A stretch of 64,000 nt of DNA from Flavobacterium sp. Root186 (lineage in GTDB: Bacteria > Bacteroidota > Bacteroidia > Flavobacteriales > Flavobacteriaceae), in assembly GCF_001428525.1 (NCBI RefSeq), contig NZ_LMHW01000012.1, forward strand, positions 62,114 to 126,113, given 5' to 3'. The notes below the pieces were generated by a model. That model did not search any database and was not told where the DNA came from. It worked only from the letters and a program-made list of their open reading frames with translations. Positions 1 to 8,046 of this stretch are shown piece after piece. Position 1 is the stretch's first letter, and each line of letters begins with the position of its first letter. Position numbers and translations under genes: made by a program.

Positions 1-1312
1 AGTAGCAACAGACGCTGTGAATGAAACAATTGTATTGACAGTTGTTCACATGGATTATAAAGGTCAGGTAGCAAAAAGAATAAACGAAAAAATGCCATTG
101 GCTACCGTAAAAGGTTTTAGAAAAGGACAAGTTCCTAAAGACCTTGTTGAAAAACAATACGGAAAAGCAATTAAGCAGGAAGAAGTTAAGAAAGTAGTTG
201 ATTTGGCTTTAGAGCGTTTTGTTCAATCTGAAAGATTAAACCTTTTAGGAACTCCTCTTGCTAAAGAAAGCGAAAACTTTGACTGGGATGCTGAAGAACT
301 AACTTTTGAATATGAAATTGGTTTAGTGCCAAACTTCGAAATTGACTTAGAAGCTAAAAACAATATCGTAAAATATATCGTTACTGCTGATGATAAATTA
401 ATCGACGGACAAGTAGAGCGTATCCAAAAACAATTCGGAAAAGCAAATCCAGTTGAAAAAATCACTGCTGATTCTGATATTACAGGTACTTTCGTAAACG
501 AAGAAAACGGAATCGAAAACAAAACAACTTTTTCATTATCAGTTTTTAAAGATAAAAAAACAGCTGATTTATTCATTGGAAAAGAAGTTGGCGATGTAGT
601 TACAGTAAACACAAAAGGTTTGTTTGAAGACGATCACCAATTAATGGATTACTTAAAAGTAGGTCACGATAATGTTCACGATTTAGCAGTTGATGTTGCT
701 TTTACAATTGAAGCAATCAATGTTTCTGAACCAGCTGAATTAAACCAGGAATTATTTGATAAACTTTTTGGTGAAGGAAAAGTAGCTTCTTTAGAAGATT
801 TGAAAGCTAAAATTAAAGAAGATGCTGAAGCTCAATTCGCACAGCAAGCAGACCAAAAATTATTATTGGACGTTCAGGATTTCCTAATCGAAAATACAAA
901 ATTTGATTTACCGGCTGAATTCCTTAAAAAATGGTTACAAACTGTTGGAGAGAAAAAACTTTCTGCAGAAGAAGCTGAAGTTGAATACGCAAGATCTGAA
1001 AAAGGGTTACGTTTCCAATTGATCGAAGGAAAAGCAATGGCTCAAAGTAATATCCAAATTACATTTGAAGATTTGAAAGCTTTTACAACAAACGCTATCA
1101 GACAACAAATGGCTCAATTTGGTCAAACAAATCCAACTGACGAAGAAGTTCAGGGAATTGTGGCTAGAGTTCTATCTAACCAGGAAGAAGTAAAAAGATT
1201 ATCTGAGCAAGTTGTTGCTGAAAAATTATTGGAAGTGTTCAAAGAAAAAGCAAATCCAACAACTAAAGAAGTTACTTACGAAGAATTTATTGCAGCTTCT
1301 TACGGAGAATAA
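1..1312 (+). CDS. tig: Trigger factor, ribosome-associated chaperone (5' end missing)
   Basis: Ribosome-bound chaperone for nascent chains. The reading frame is already open at the first bases of the window, so the start codon lies upstream; the GTG at 17 is an internal codon. The N-terminal ribosome-binding domain carries the GFRKGQVP signature loop. A middle region of roughly 100 residues corresponds to the FKBP-type peptidyl-prolyl isomerase domain but is divergent, as is usual in Bacteroidota. The helical C-terminal arms follow and end in a stop at 1310-1312. The order tig-clpP-clpX is the classic bacterial arrangement and supports the call. A strong terminator follows at 1428, so clpP is probably transcribed separately. 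The visible part is 431 residues. Confidence 0.93.
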   Translation, partial: VATDAVNETIVLTVVHMDYKGQVAKRINEKMPLATVKGFRKGQVPKDLVEKQYGKAIKQEEVKKVVDLALERFVQSERLNLLGTPLAKESENFDWDAEELTFEYEIGLVPNFEIDLEAKNNIVKYIVTADDKLIDGQVERIQKQFGKANPVEKITADSDITGTFVNEENGIENKTTFSLSVFKDKKTADLFIGKEVGDVVTVNTKGLFEDDHQLMDYLKVGHDNVHDLAVDVAFTIEAINVSEPAELNQELFDKLFGEGKVASLEDLKAKIKEDAEAQFAQQADQKLLLDVQDFLIENTKFDLPAEFLKKWLQTVGEKKLSAEEAEVEYARSEKGLRFQLIEGKAMAQSNIQITFEDLKAFTTNAIRQQMAQFGQTNPTDEEVQGIVARVLSNQEEVKRLSEQVVAEKLLEVFKEKANPTTKEVTYEEFIAASYGE

Positions 1313-1317
1313 ATTTT

Positions 1318-1352
1318 AGTCTAAAGTCTAAAGTTAAAAGGTCGAAAGTTAA
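1318..1352 (+). repeat. Octad-periodic tract, arm 1, downstream of tig
   Basis: Imperfect units of 7-8 bp resembling GTCTAAAG are repeated about four times directly after tig. The inverted counterpart (units like ACTTTCAG) lies at 1601-1634, just before clpP. Confidence 0.6.
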
Positions 1353-1427
1353 CGGAATATAGTTAAAGCTTTATTTTAAAATTTAAGATTTTATTACAGA
1401 AACTGAAAGATAAAAAAAGTTATATTT

Positions 1428-1462
1428 GAGCGTCAAAAGATATTTTTGACGCTCTTTTTTTT
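1428..1462 (+). terminator. Rho-independent terminator of tig
   Basis: A perfect 11-bp stem (GAGCGTCAAAA / TTTTGACGCTC) is followed by a run of eight T. It ends the tig transcript. Confidence 0.9.
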
Positions 1463-1540
1463 GTTTCAGATTTTATCTTTGTTTCAAGTTTCAAATTGCT
1501 ATATGTTACGAAAGATGAAACAGAACAAACCTGAAACAAA
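1463..1540. repeat. GTTTCAG-type inverted tract in the tig-clpP gap
   Basis: A left arm at 1463-1499 (GTTTCAGA, TTTCAAG units) and a complementary right arm at 1514-1540 (GAAACAG, CTGAAAC units) form an imperfect inverted repeat. The left arm closely resembles 2321-2347 in the clpP-clpX gap. The rest of the 328-bp gap holds the tig terminator and the outer tract pair. Confidence 0.55.
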
Positions 1541-1600
1541 AAATAAGACAAATTGACATCCTTTATAAAAAGGTATGAACTTTGTTAAATTCGTTTAAGT

Positions 1601-1634
1601 CACTTTCAGACTTTAGACTTTCAAACTTTAAACT
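1601..1634 (+). repeat. Octad-periodic tract, arm 2, upstream of clpP
   Basis: About four units of 7-8 bp (ACTTTCAG, ACTTTAG, ACTTTCAA) end six bases before the clpP ATG. They are the inverted counterpart of 1318-1352. Confidence 0.6.
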
Positions 1635-1640
1635 AAAAAT

Positions 1641-2315
1641 ATGAACTACGGTAAAGAATTCAAAAAATTTGCTACAAAGCACCAAGGAGTAAACGCTATG
1701 TACTATGACAAAATCATAGCTGCGATGAACCCAACGAATATGACTCCATATATCATCGAAGAACGTCAGTTGAATATTTCTCAATTAGACGTTTTTTCAA
1801 GATTAATGATGGACAGAATTATCTTTTTAGGAACAGGTATCGACGACCAAATCGCTAATATCGTTCAGGCTCAGTTATTATTTTTAGAAAGTGCTGATGC
1901 ATCAAAAGATATCCAGATTTATTTAAATTCTCCAGGAGGAAGCGTTTACGCAGGATTGGGAATTTATGACACAATGCAATTTATTAAACCAGATGTAGCT
2001 ACAATTTGTACAGGAATGGCAGCTTCTATGGGAGCAGTTTTATTATGTGCAGGAGCAGCAGGAAAACGTTCGGCTCTGCCACATTCTCGTGTAATGATTC
2101 ACCAGCCATCTGGAGGAGCACAAGGTGTAGCAACAGATATGGAAATCAACTTACGTGAAATGTTGAAATTAAAAGATGAATTATACCACATCATTTCACA
2201 GCATTCAGGACAAACTTTTGATAGAGTTCACAAAGACAGTGAACGCGATTATTGGATGATCGCTGAAGAAGCAAAAGAATACGGAATGATTGATGAAGTA
2301 TTAAGAAGAAGCTAA
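1641..2315 (+). CDS. clpP: ATP-dependent Clp protease proteolytic subunit
   Basis: Serine protease that forms the double-ring ClpP chamber and degrades proteins unfolded by ClpX or ClpA/C. At 224 residues it is near the usual length, with an N-terminal extension common in Flavobacteria. The catalytic triad is visible: Ser129 in GMAASMGA, His154 in SRVMIHQP, and Asp203 in the ERDYW segment; the spacings match E. coli Ser97, His122 and Asp171. An alternative start at Met20 would give a shorter leader. It lies between tig and clpX on the same strand, with clpX 164 bp downstream, so the two Clp genes may be partly co-transcribed. Confidence 0.97.
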   Translation: MNYGKEFKKFATKHQGVNAMYYDKIIAAMNPTNMTPYIIEERQLNISQLDVFSRLMMDRIIFLGTGIDDQIANIVQAQLLFLESADASKDIQIYLNSPGGSVYAGLGIYDTMQFIKPDVATICTGMAASMGAVLLCAGAAGKRSALPHSRVMIHQPSGGAQGVATDMEINLREMLKLKDELYHIISQHSGQTFDRVHKDSERDYWMIAEEAKEYGMIDEVLRRS

Positions 2316-2320
2316 AAATT

Positions 2321-2377
2321 AGTTTCAGGTTTTATGTTTCAAGTTGCTTTGGCAAACCTGAAATCTGAAACTTTAAA
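2321..2377. repeat. GTTTCAG-type inverted tract in the clpP-clpX gap
   Basis: The left arm 2321-2347 (GTTTCAGG, TTTCAAGTTGC) and right arm 2354-2377 (AACCTGAAATCTGAAAC) are imperfectly complementary. The left arm repeats most of 1463-1499. Confidence 0.55.
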
Positions 2378-2392
2378 TTTTAAACAAAAATA

Positions 2393-2474
2393 TTAAGCTG
2401 TAAGGAGTTAAGTTTTAAAGTTTTAATCAAAAAAGCTTAGAAACTTAGTATCTTTGCAGCTTAGTAACTTAAAT
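2393..2474. repeat. Octad-periodic inverted tract before clpX
   Basis: Five exactly phased 8-bp units with consensus nCTTAGnA occupy 2435-2474, ending five bases before the clpX ATG. Units in the opposite sense (TTAAGCTG, TTAAGTTT) occupy 2393-2420. The third forward unit contains TATCTTTG. Confidence 0.65.
2449..2456 (+). promoter_or_regulatory. Possible -7 promoter element of clpX
   Basis: TATCTTTG fits the flavobacterial -7 consensus TAnnTTTG and lies 24 bp before the clpX ATG. No TTG is found at the expected -33 distance, so this is only a candidate. It is embedded in the octad tract. Confidence 0.4.
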
Positions 2475-2479
2475 AAAGA

Positions 2480-3712
2480 ATGGCAAAAGTAGTATTAGAA
2501 TGTTCGTTTTGTGGAAGAAAAAAGCCAGAAACTAATTTATTAATTGCCGGTATTAATGCACATATTTGCGATAAGTGTATTGAACAGGCACACGGAATTG
2601 TTCTAGAAGAATTAAAATCAAGCGGAAGCGCGAAACTTGTTGGCGATTTAATTTTAAAGAAACCAAAAGAAATCAGAGCTTTCCTGGATCAATACGTTAT
2701 TGGTCAGGACCAGACAAAAAAAGTAATGTCGGTTGCGGTTTACAATCACTACAAACGTTTAATGCAGCAGCAATTAGATGATGAAGTAGAGATTGAAAAA
2801 AGTAACATCATTATGGTGGGTCAAACCGGAACAGGAAAAACATTGGTTGCTAAAACAATCGCAAAAATGTTAGACGTTCCTTTGGCTATTGTTGATGCAA
2901 CAGTATTAACAGAAGCCGGTTATGTAGGAGAAGATGTTGAAAGTATTTTAACACGTCTTTTACAAGCTGCTGATTATGATGTAACCAAAGCAGAAAGAGG
3001 AATCGTATTTATTGATGAAATTGATAAAATTGCCCGTAAGAGCGATAATCCATCGATAACACGTGATGTTTCTGGTGAAGGTGTACAACAGGCTTTATTG
3101 AAATTATTAGAAGGAACAGTTGTAAACGTACCACCAAAAGGAGGGCGTAAACACCCGGATCAAAAATTTGTTGAAGTAAATACACAAAATATCTTGTTTA
3201 TTGCAGGAGGAGCTTTTGATGGAATAGAGCGTATTATTTCTAAACGTTTAAACCGTCAGGCAGTTGGATATTCTACTTCTAAGAATGTAGATAATATCGA
3301 TAAAAATAATCTGCTTCAGTATATTATTCCAAAAGACATTAAAGATTTTGGTTTGATTCCGGAGATAATTGGTCGTTTACCGGTATTGACACATATGGAT
3401 CCTTTAGATAAGGAAACACTTCGTGCTATTTTGACACAGCCTAAAAATGCATTGGTAAAACAATATCAGAAATTATTTTTAATGGATGAAGTTGAGTTTA
3501 CGATTACAGATGAAGCTTTAGATTTTATTGTAGACAAAGCTTTAGAGTACAAATTAGGAGCTCGTGGATTACGTTCGCTTTGCGAAGCAATCTTAACAGA
3601 TGCAATGTACGAGTTACCAAGTTCTGATGATAAAGTTTTATCAATCGATAAGGATTATGCAGAACATACCTTAAGTAAAAATTTATTGAAACGAATGGAA
3701 ATTGCTTCTTAA
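2480..3712 (+). CDS. clpX: ATP-dependent Clp protease ATP-binding subunit ClpX
   Basis: AAA+ unfoldase that feeds substrates to ClpP. The N-terminal zinc-binding domain has Cys8, Cys11, Cys30 and Cys33. Walker A is GQTGTGKT at residues 114-121, Walker B lies around 175-182 (VFIDEID), the GYVG pore loop is at 147-150, and the RKH pore motif is at 223-225. The loop that docks onto ClpP, IGF in E. coli, reads VGY here (residues 262-264). The length of 410 residues is typical. It directly follows clpP and has a strong terminator after its stop. Confidence 0.97.
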   Translation: MAKVVLECSFCGRKKPETNLLIAGINAHICDKCIEQAHGIVLEELKSSGSAKLVGDLILKKPKEIRAFLDQYVIGQDQTKKVMSVAVYNHYKRLMQQQLDDEVEIEKSNIIMVGQTGTGKTLVAKTIAKMLDVPLAIVDATVLTEAGYVGEDVESILTRLLQAADYDVTKAERGIVFIDEIDKIARKSDNPSITRDVSGEGVQQALLKLLEGTVVNVPPKGGRKHPDQKFVEVNTQNILFIAGGAFDGIERIISKRLNRQAVGYSTSKNVDNIDKNNLLQYIIPKDIKDFGLIPEIIGRLPVLTHMDPLDKETLRAILTQPKNALVKQYQKLFLMDEVEFTITDEALDFIVDKALEYKLGARGLRSLCEAILTDAMYELPSSDDKVLSIDKDYAEHTLSKNLLKRMEIAS

Positions 3713-3740
3713 TTAGTAATTGACTTTTATAATATTTGGA

Positions 3741-3772
3741 AACCTGCTCATTTTATTTGAGCAGGTTTTTTT
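3741..3772 (+). terminator. Rho-independent terminator of clpX
   Basis: A 10-bp stem (AACCTGCTCA / TGAGCAGGTT) is followed by a T-run, 29 bp after the clpX stop. Confidence 0.92.
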
Positions 3773-3819
3773 ATACTTTTAAAGTAAGTTTCGTTTTGGA
3801 TTTTGTGTAAATTGTCAGC

Positions 3820-4452
3820 ATGAAAAATATGATTTTTGTAATTGGTTTAGCTTTGATTTTATCTTGTAATCAAAAAGATAAAAAAGAAACAATGGTTTCT
3901 AAAAATGAAAACAAAATAAAAGTAATTGAAGAAGAAAAGCCTCGTCCTGAAGTAGATTATAGCAAATTTTATAAAGAAGCAAAACAATACTGCCTTCAAA
4001 ATAATTTGAATAAGGATAAATTTATTCTAATCGATCTAGGATTGCATTCTGGTCTAAAGAGATTCTTTATTTATGATTTTAAGAAAAATGCAATTACAAA
4101 ATCAAGTATGGTAAGTCACGGCTGCGGTGACAATAGATGGGGTGCAACAGCTACTAAAGAAAAACCACAGATTAGTAATGAATTTGATTCGCATTGTTCC
4201 TCATTGGGTAAATATGTCATTTTAGATCGAGGTGTGAGTCAATGGGGAATAAAAGTAAATTACATTTTGCAGGGAAAAGACAAAACCAATTCAAATGCAA
4301 GAAATCGCGCTATAGTTTTGCATTCCTGGGAAGCAGTTCCTGAGAATGAAGTTTATCCCGAAGGAACACCAGAAGGCTGGGGTTGTCCTGCAGTTTCAAA
4401 TGAAAGTATGAAAGAAATTGACGAACTTTTAAAAACAAACAAAAAGCCCTAA
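3820..4452 (+). CDS. Murein L,D-transpeptidase catalytic-domain lipoprotein (YkuD_2-like)
   Basis: Probable cell-envelope lipoprotein of the L,D-transpeptidase family that crosslinks or edits peptidoglycan. A short signal ends in a lipobox-like LILSC with Cys16. A charged linker is followed by the catalytic domain, about residues 50-205, with family features SHG around His100, the SSLGKY segment, His168 (VLHSW) and the catalytic Cys189 in GWGCPAVS. The pattern matches the YkuD_2 (PF13645) branch rather than classical YkuD, from memory of that family. The clpX terminator precedes it, so it is probably monocistronic. No TAnnTTTG box is obvious in the 50 bp upstream. Confidence 0.82.
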   Translation: MKNMIFVIGLALILSCNQKDKKETMVSKNENKIKVIEEEKPRPEVDYSKFYKEAKQYCLQNNLNKDKFILIDLGLHSGLKRFFIYDFKKNAITKSSMVSHGCGDNRWGATATKEKPQISNEFDSHCSSLGKYVILDRGVSQWGIKVNYILQGKDKTNSNARNRAIVLHSWEAVPENEVYPEGTPEGWGCPAVSNESMKEIDELLKTNKKP

Positions 4453-4515
4453 TGTGGATTATTAAAACATAAGTTTTCAAAGACTTTTTTCTAATGAAAA
4501 TTGAAAGTCATAAAT

Positions 4516-4583
4516 AGCCCTGATCGAAACGGCATCCTTTTGCTGTGGGGTTCACAGCAAAAGATAGAGTGTAGAGCAGGGCT
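4516..4583 (+). repeat. REP-like palindromic element, copy A (short subtype)
   Basis: The outer inverted ends AGCCCTG / CAGGGCT (4516-4522, 4577-4583) enclose a perfect 10-bp inner hairpin (TTTTGCTGTG / CACAGCAAAA, 4538-4547 and 4553-4562). The half-sites GGCATCCTTTTG and CAAAAGAT are shared with copies at 10071, 37355 and 45285. It lies between two convergent genes. Confidence 0.75.
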
Positions 4584-4623
4584 GAAGGTTATTTTGAAAA
4601 ACGAAATTTCTGCTTTTAAAAAT

Positions 4624-5589
4624 CTACTGAACCCTAAACTTCTCCCGATATTCAATAGGTTTCATACCCACCATTTTATAAAACACCTTTCTAAAGGCTT
4701 TTGGGTCATTATATCCGGTTTTTTCGATAATTTCTGAAATCGAAAGCTGTGTTTGTTCCAAATATTTCTTTGAACTCTCAACTCTAATATTCTGCAGATA
4801 CTCGATTGGTGGAATTCCCGTAACTTGTTTAAAACGGCGTGTCATGTTTCTGGCACTTGTTGGAATATCTTTTGTAATTTCTTCCAGTTTTTCTATGCTG
4901 TGATACTGGCTTTCAATTTTTTGCTGCAGCATCGCAACCAAAGTGTCATTATGCAAATGATTCGGCCTAAAAGTGCTGAAATAACTTTGTTTATAGCGGT
5001 TTAAATCAATAGAGAAAATCTTAGCGATTTGTACCGCAATTTCATTTCCGCAATATTTCTGAACCAAAAGAATCAATAAATGAAATGTTGAGGTAGATCC
5101 GCCGCTGGTATACAAACTTCCATCCGCCGTTAAAGTTTCTTCGGGTTTTAATTTCACCATTGGAAAAGCTTTTGTAAAAGCACTGCAAGCATCGACATGA
5201 GTTGTTGCCAGCTTTTCATTCAATAATCCAGAAGCGGCGAATAAAAAAGCACCTGTACAAAAACTTGCCAATTCGGCTCCTGCCTGATGTTGTTTCTGTA
5301 ACCACGGAATAAACTTTTTATTCTTCGCAATCATTTCACTCATATTATCTGTAGTAAAAGCCGGAATCAAAATCAGCTCTAAAAGTGTATCAGAATCTTC
5401 GATAGAGTTAATTTCATAGTCAAACAAACGTTCCTGATTGATTTGTTCTGCCAGTTGAAAAAGCATAATTTCAAATGGTTTTTCGGTTGCTTTACTTAAT
5501 TTATTTGCAGTTTCAAAAACTTCTAAAATTGCGGCTATACTTAATAATTTATAGTCGTGAGGAACGATTAAACCTACTTTATTGCTCAT
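4624..5589 (-). CDS. GlxA-type AraC family transcriptional regulator
   Basis: DNA-binding regulator with an N-terminal DJ-1/PfpI-like domain (about residues 5-190; Cys111 in the SFCTGAF nucleophile-elbow position) and a C-terminal AraC helix-turn-helix pair (about 225-318, ending in the conserved GYNDPKAFRKVFYKMVGMKP region). The 321 residues match GlxA-family members. The ligand is unknown; in this family the DJ-1-like domain acts as a sensor and is usually not catalytic. It is divergent from the VOC/SRPBCC gene cluster starting at 5732 and is the natural candidate for its regulator. TACTTTTG on the minus strand (5624-5631) is a candidate -7 box. Confidence 0.88.
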   Translation of the reverse strand: MSNKVGLIVPHDYKLLSIAAILEVFETANKLSKATEKPFEIMLFQLAEQINQERLFDYEINSIEDSDTLLELILIPAFTTDNMSEMIAKNKKFIPWLQKQHQAGAELASFCTGAFLFAASGLLNEKLATTHVDACSAFTKAFPMVKLKPEETLTADGSLYTSGGSTSTFHLLILLVQKYCGNEIAVQIAKIFSIDLNRYKQSYFSTFRPNHLHNDTLVAMLQQKIESQYHSIEKLEEITKDIPTSARNMTRRFKQVTGIPPIEYLQNIRVESSKKYLEQTQLSISEIIEKTGYNDPKAFRKVFYKMVGMKPIEYREKFRVQ

Positions 5590-5696
5590 GATCTTGTGGT
5601 TTTTTGGAGGATTGGCTTTATTACAAAAGTAATAAAATTGTCTTAAATGCCCCTAAAGTTGACTTTTAATGTATCATAAAGGCCATTCTAAAATTC

Positions 5697-5704
5697 TAAA
5701 TTTG
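5697..5704 (+). promoter_or_regulatory. Possible -7 promoter element of the VOC/SRPBCC cluster
   Basis: TAAATTTG matches TAnnTTTG and lies 27 bp before the ATG at 5732. No TTG occurs 17-23 bp upstream, which would fit an activator-dependent promoter. Confidence 0.4.
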
Positions 5705-5731
5705 TTTTAAATAATTGTAACTTTATATATT

Positions 5732-6142
5732 ATGGAAACGAAAATGTATTTAAATCTGGCTGTAAAAGAGCTAAATAAAGCAATAAAATTTTTTAATGAA
5801 TTAGGTTTTCCTACGAATCCGAAATTTACAAATGAAAAAGGAGCCTGTATCGTTATTGGTGAAAATATCTATCTCATGATTTTGGCAGAAGAGTTTTATC
5901 AAACTTTTACAGATAAGAAGATTTGCGATTCTCATACAACCAGCGAAGCCCTTATTTCTATTTCTTTAGGATCAAGAAAGGAAGTTGATGAAATGATTGA
6001 GAAAGCGGTTAAGGCTGGCGGGACTGATTATAAAAGAGAACAGGATTATGGATGGATGTACCAAAGAACTTTTCTTGACTTAGACGGACATCATTGGGAA
6101 GTTTTCTATATGGATGAAAGTCAGATTCCGGAACATATGTAA
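5732..6142 (+). CDS. VOC family (glyoxalase/bleomycin-resistance fold) protein
   Basis: Small protein of the vicinal oxygen chelate fold, 136 residues, substrate unknown. It has the typical start (strand, KAIKFFNELGF), a central Ile/Gly-rich strand (CIVIGENIYLMIL), and the C-terminal LDLDGHHWEVFYMD motif with the usual acidic metal-ligand position. It opens a run of six small genes on one strand and resembles the VOC protein at 7086 (shared NLxVKxxxKA start and GWMY segment). The gap to the next gene is 15 bp, indicating an operon. Confidence 0.85.
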   Translation: METKMYLNLAVKELNKAIKFFNELGFPTNPKFTNEKGACIVIGENIYLMILAEEFYQTFTDKKICDSHTTSEALISISLGSRKEVDEMIEKAVKAGGTDYKREQDYGWMYQRTFLDLDGHHWEVFYMDESQIPEHM

Positions 6143-6157
6143 TTTAAATTTAGAAAA

Positions 6158-6562
6158 ATGATTACAGTTCAAAATACAATTAATGCCTCTATAGATAAAG
6201 TATGGGATTTCTGGATTTCTCCAGAACACATACAAAACTGGAATTATGCTTTTGATGAGTGGCATACGCCTTATGCAGAAAATGATTTACAGGTAGATGG
6301 TAAATTTAAATATGAAATGGCAGCCAAAGATAAAAGTGCAGGTTTTGATTTTGAAGGGAAATATACCAAAATAGAAATATTTCGATTAATAGAATATAAA
6401 CTTTTGGATGACAGAACAGGAAGTATTCATTTTGAAGATTATGGTGAGAAAGTAAAAATCACAGAAGTATTTGAACCAACAAAAGAAGATTCTGAAAGTA
6501 TGCAGAAGCAATGGTGTCAAAACGTAATTGACAATTTTAAAAAATATGTTGAAAGTGTTTAA
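6158..6562 (+). CDS. SRPBCC (AHSA1/START-like) protein, tandem copy 1
   Basis: 134 residues with the SRPBCC ligand-cavity fold: the start MITVQNTINASIDKVWDFW is the hallmark first strand and helix, and the C-terminal helix ends in WCQNVIDNFKKYVES. It is a tandem paralogue of the next gene, which has the same length and the same opening and closing segments. Ligand and role are unknown. It belongs to the cluster downstream of the GlxA-type regulator. Confidence 0.85.
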   Translation: MITVQNTINASIDKVWDFWISPEHIQNWNYAFDEWHTPYAENDLQVDGKFKYEMAAKDKSAGFDFEGKYTKIEIFRLIEYKLLDDRTGSIHFEDYGEKVKITEVFEPTKEDSESMQKQWCQNVIDNFKKYVESV

Positions 6563-6589
6563 TAAGTATAAATTTTAAATATATAAATA

Positions 6590-6994
6590 ATGATAACAGT
6601 ACAAAATACAATCAAAGCGCCAATAAACAAAGTTTGGGATTTTTGGACACTACCGGAACATATTACAAAATGGAGTTTTGCTTCTCCAGACTGGCATACG
6701 CCTTATGCTGAAAACGATATTAAACAGGGCGGAAAATTCAAATCGACCATGGCCGCAAAAGACGGAAGCATGAGTTTTGATTTTGAAGGAGAATATACTT
6801 TCGTAGAACCAAACAAAACGATAAAATATGTTATGGCCGACGGAAGAAAAGTTGAAATTACTTTCAAAGAAACTTTAGACGGGGTAGAAGTGACAGAAAG
6901 CTTCGACCCGGAAACACAAAACCCTGAAGAAATGCAGCGTGGAGGCTGGCAGGCAATTTTGGATAACTTTAAAAATTATGCCGAGGCAAATTAG
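6590..6994 (+). CDS. SRPBCC (AHSA1/START-like) protein, tandem copy 2
   Basis: Also 134 residues, and clearly a duplicate of the preceding gene: MITVQNTIKAPINKVWDFW at the start, a WHTPYAENDI segment shared almost exactly, and WQAILDNFKNYAEAN at the end. The middle, which lines the cavity in this fold, has diverged more, suggesting different ligands. It starts 27 bp after the first copy and is probably in the same operon. Confidence 0.85.
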   Translation: MITVQNTIKAPINKVWDFWTLPEHITKWSFASPDWHTPYAENDIKQGGKFKSTMAAKDGSMSFDFEGEYTFVEPNKTIKYVMADGRKVEITFKETLDGVEVTESFDPETQNPEEMQRGGWQAILDNFKNYAEAN

Positions 6995-7000
6995 TTCTTG

Positions 7001-7082
7001 TTAGGTACAAAGGCTAAAAAGGGAGAGGTTTAAAGAAAAAAAACTTAGAACCTTAGTAACTCAGAATCTTAGCACCTTAAAA
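7001..7082. repeat. Octad-periodic inverted tract inside the VOC/SRPBCC cluster
   Basis: The right arm 7043-7082 holds five exactly phased 8-bp units (consensus nCTTAGnA, the same as before clpX) and ends three bases before the ATG at 7086. The left arm 7001-7035 has units in the opposite sense (TTAGGTAC, GAGGTTTA). Confidence 0.65.
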
Positions 7083-7085
7083 AAA

Positions 7086-7517
7086 ATGTTTAACGAAAAA
7101 TATCAAAGAATGACGAAACAAATATGGTTAAATCTGCCTGTGAAAAGCGTGGCAAAAGCAAAAGATTTTTTCTGGAAAATAGGCTTCTCTTTTAATGAGC
7201 AGCACGATACGCCAAGTTCAACCTGCATGGTTGTTGGCGAAGGACATTTTGTAGTAATGCTGTTTGAAGAATCACTTTTTGAAGGTTTTTCACAAAACAA
7301 AATAACCGATACAAAAGCAAGTTCTGAACTTTTGATCTCGATCGATGCAGAAAGTAAAGAAGAAGTTGATGAACTGGCTCAAAAAGTACAAGATGCAGGA
7401 GGAACTATTTTTTCTCCTCCAGCTGAAAGTCAAGGGTGGATGTACGGCTTTGGCTTTGCCGATGTAGACGGACATCGCTGGAATGTTTTATTTATGGATT
7501 TTACTAAACTATCTTAA
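7086..7517 (+). CDS. VOC family protein, paralogue of the gene at 5732
   Basis: Vicinal oxygen chelate fold protein, 143 residues from the ATG at 7086. The second ATG at 7110 gives MTKQIWLNLPVKSVAKA, which aligns with the start of the 5732 paralogue and is the likelier start; the first is only three bases from a repeat tract. The C-terminal motif FADVDGHRWNVLFMD corresponds to LDLDGHHWEVFYMD in the paralogue. Function is unknown. The next gene begins two bases after the stop, so the two are translationally linked. Confidence 0.84.
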   Translation: MFNEKYQRMTKQIWLNLPVKSVAKAKDFFWKIGFSFNEQHDTPSSTCMVVGEGHFVVMLFEESLFEGFSQNKITDTKASSELLISIDAESKEEVDELAQKVQDAGGTIFSPPAESQGWMYGFGFADVDGHRWNVLFMDFTKLS

Positions 7518-7519
7518 TT

Positions 7520-7963
7520 ATGGAAACTTTAGAATTTAAAATAAGAATTAAAGCCCCGGCTCAGAAAGTTTGGGATGTTTTATGGAATGATGAAACCTAT
7601 AGAAAATGGACAAGTGTTTTTTGCGAAGGATCTCATACCATAAGTACTTGGAACGAAGGAGATAAAATACATTTTATGACACCAAGCGGAGAGGGAATGT
7701 ATAGTATAATTGAAACAAAAACTCCAAACGAATATATGGCTTTTAAGCATATAGGCGAAATAAAAGATTTTAAAGAACAGCCTCTCGATGAAGAAACAAA
7801 AAAATGGAGTGGTGCAATGGAAACCTACCGATTAATTGAAGATGGTGAATTTACAGATTTAATTGCCCGTAATGATTCGGTTGAAAAATATGTCGATTAT
7901 TTCAAAGATGTTTTTCCTAAAGGTCTGGAAGTGGTAAAAGAACTTTCAGAAGAAGGGAAATAG
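7520..7963 (+). CDS. SRPBCC family protein
   Basis: 147 residues of the START/AHSA1-like fold, with the opening LEFKIRIKAPAQKVWDVLW and the characteristic YRKWTSVFCEGS segment. It is more divergent than the tandem pair at 6158 and 6590. It starts two bases after the preceding VOC gene, repeating the VOC-then-SRPBCC order seen at 5732-6158. Ligand unknown. Confidence 0.83.
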   Translation: METLEFKIRIKAPAQKVWDVLWNDETYRKWTSVFCEGSHTISTWNEGDKIHFMTPSGEGMYSIIETKTPNEYMAFKHIGEIKDFKEQPLDEETKKWSGAMETYRLIEDGEFTDLIARNDSVEKYVDYFKDVFPKGLEVVKELSEEGK

Positions 7964-8003
7964 AAGAAAGAAAATAGAAACAAACAAAAAACAAAGAGAA
8001 GAC

Positions 8004-8036
8004 ATTAACAATTTATAATTTACAATTAACAATTAA
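8004..8036 (+). repeat. A/T-only periodic tract before the PhnB-like gene
   Basis: A tract of 7-8 bp units resembling TTAACAAT, TTATAAT and TTACAAT ends ten bases before the ATG at 8047. It is a simpler, AT-only member of the same tract class. Confidence 0.4.
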
Positions 8037-8046
8037 AAAAAATATC

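Noticed and set aside
4501..4737. Plus-strand frame of 78 codons
   Set aside because: It overlaps the end of the GlxA-type regulator on the other strand and begins inside a REP-like element; no family resemblance.
7043..7082. Possible CRISPR-like array
   Set aside because: Units of 8 bp without spacers, no cas genes; a periodic tract instead.
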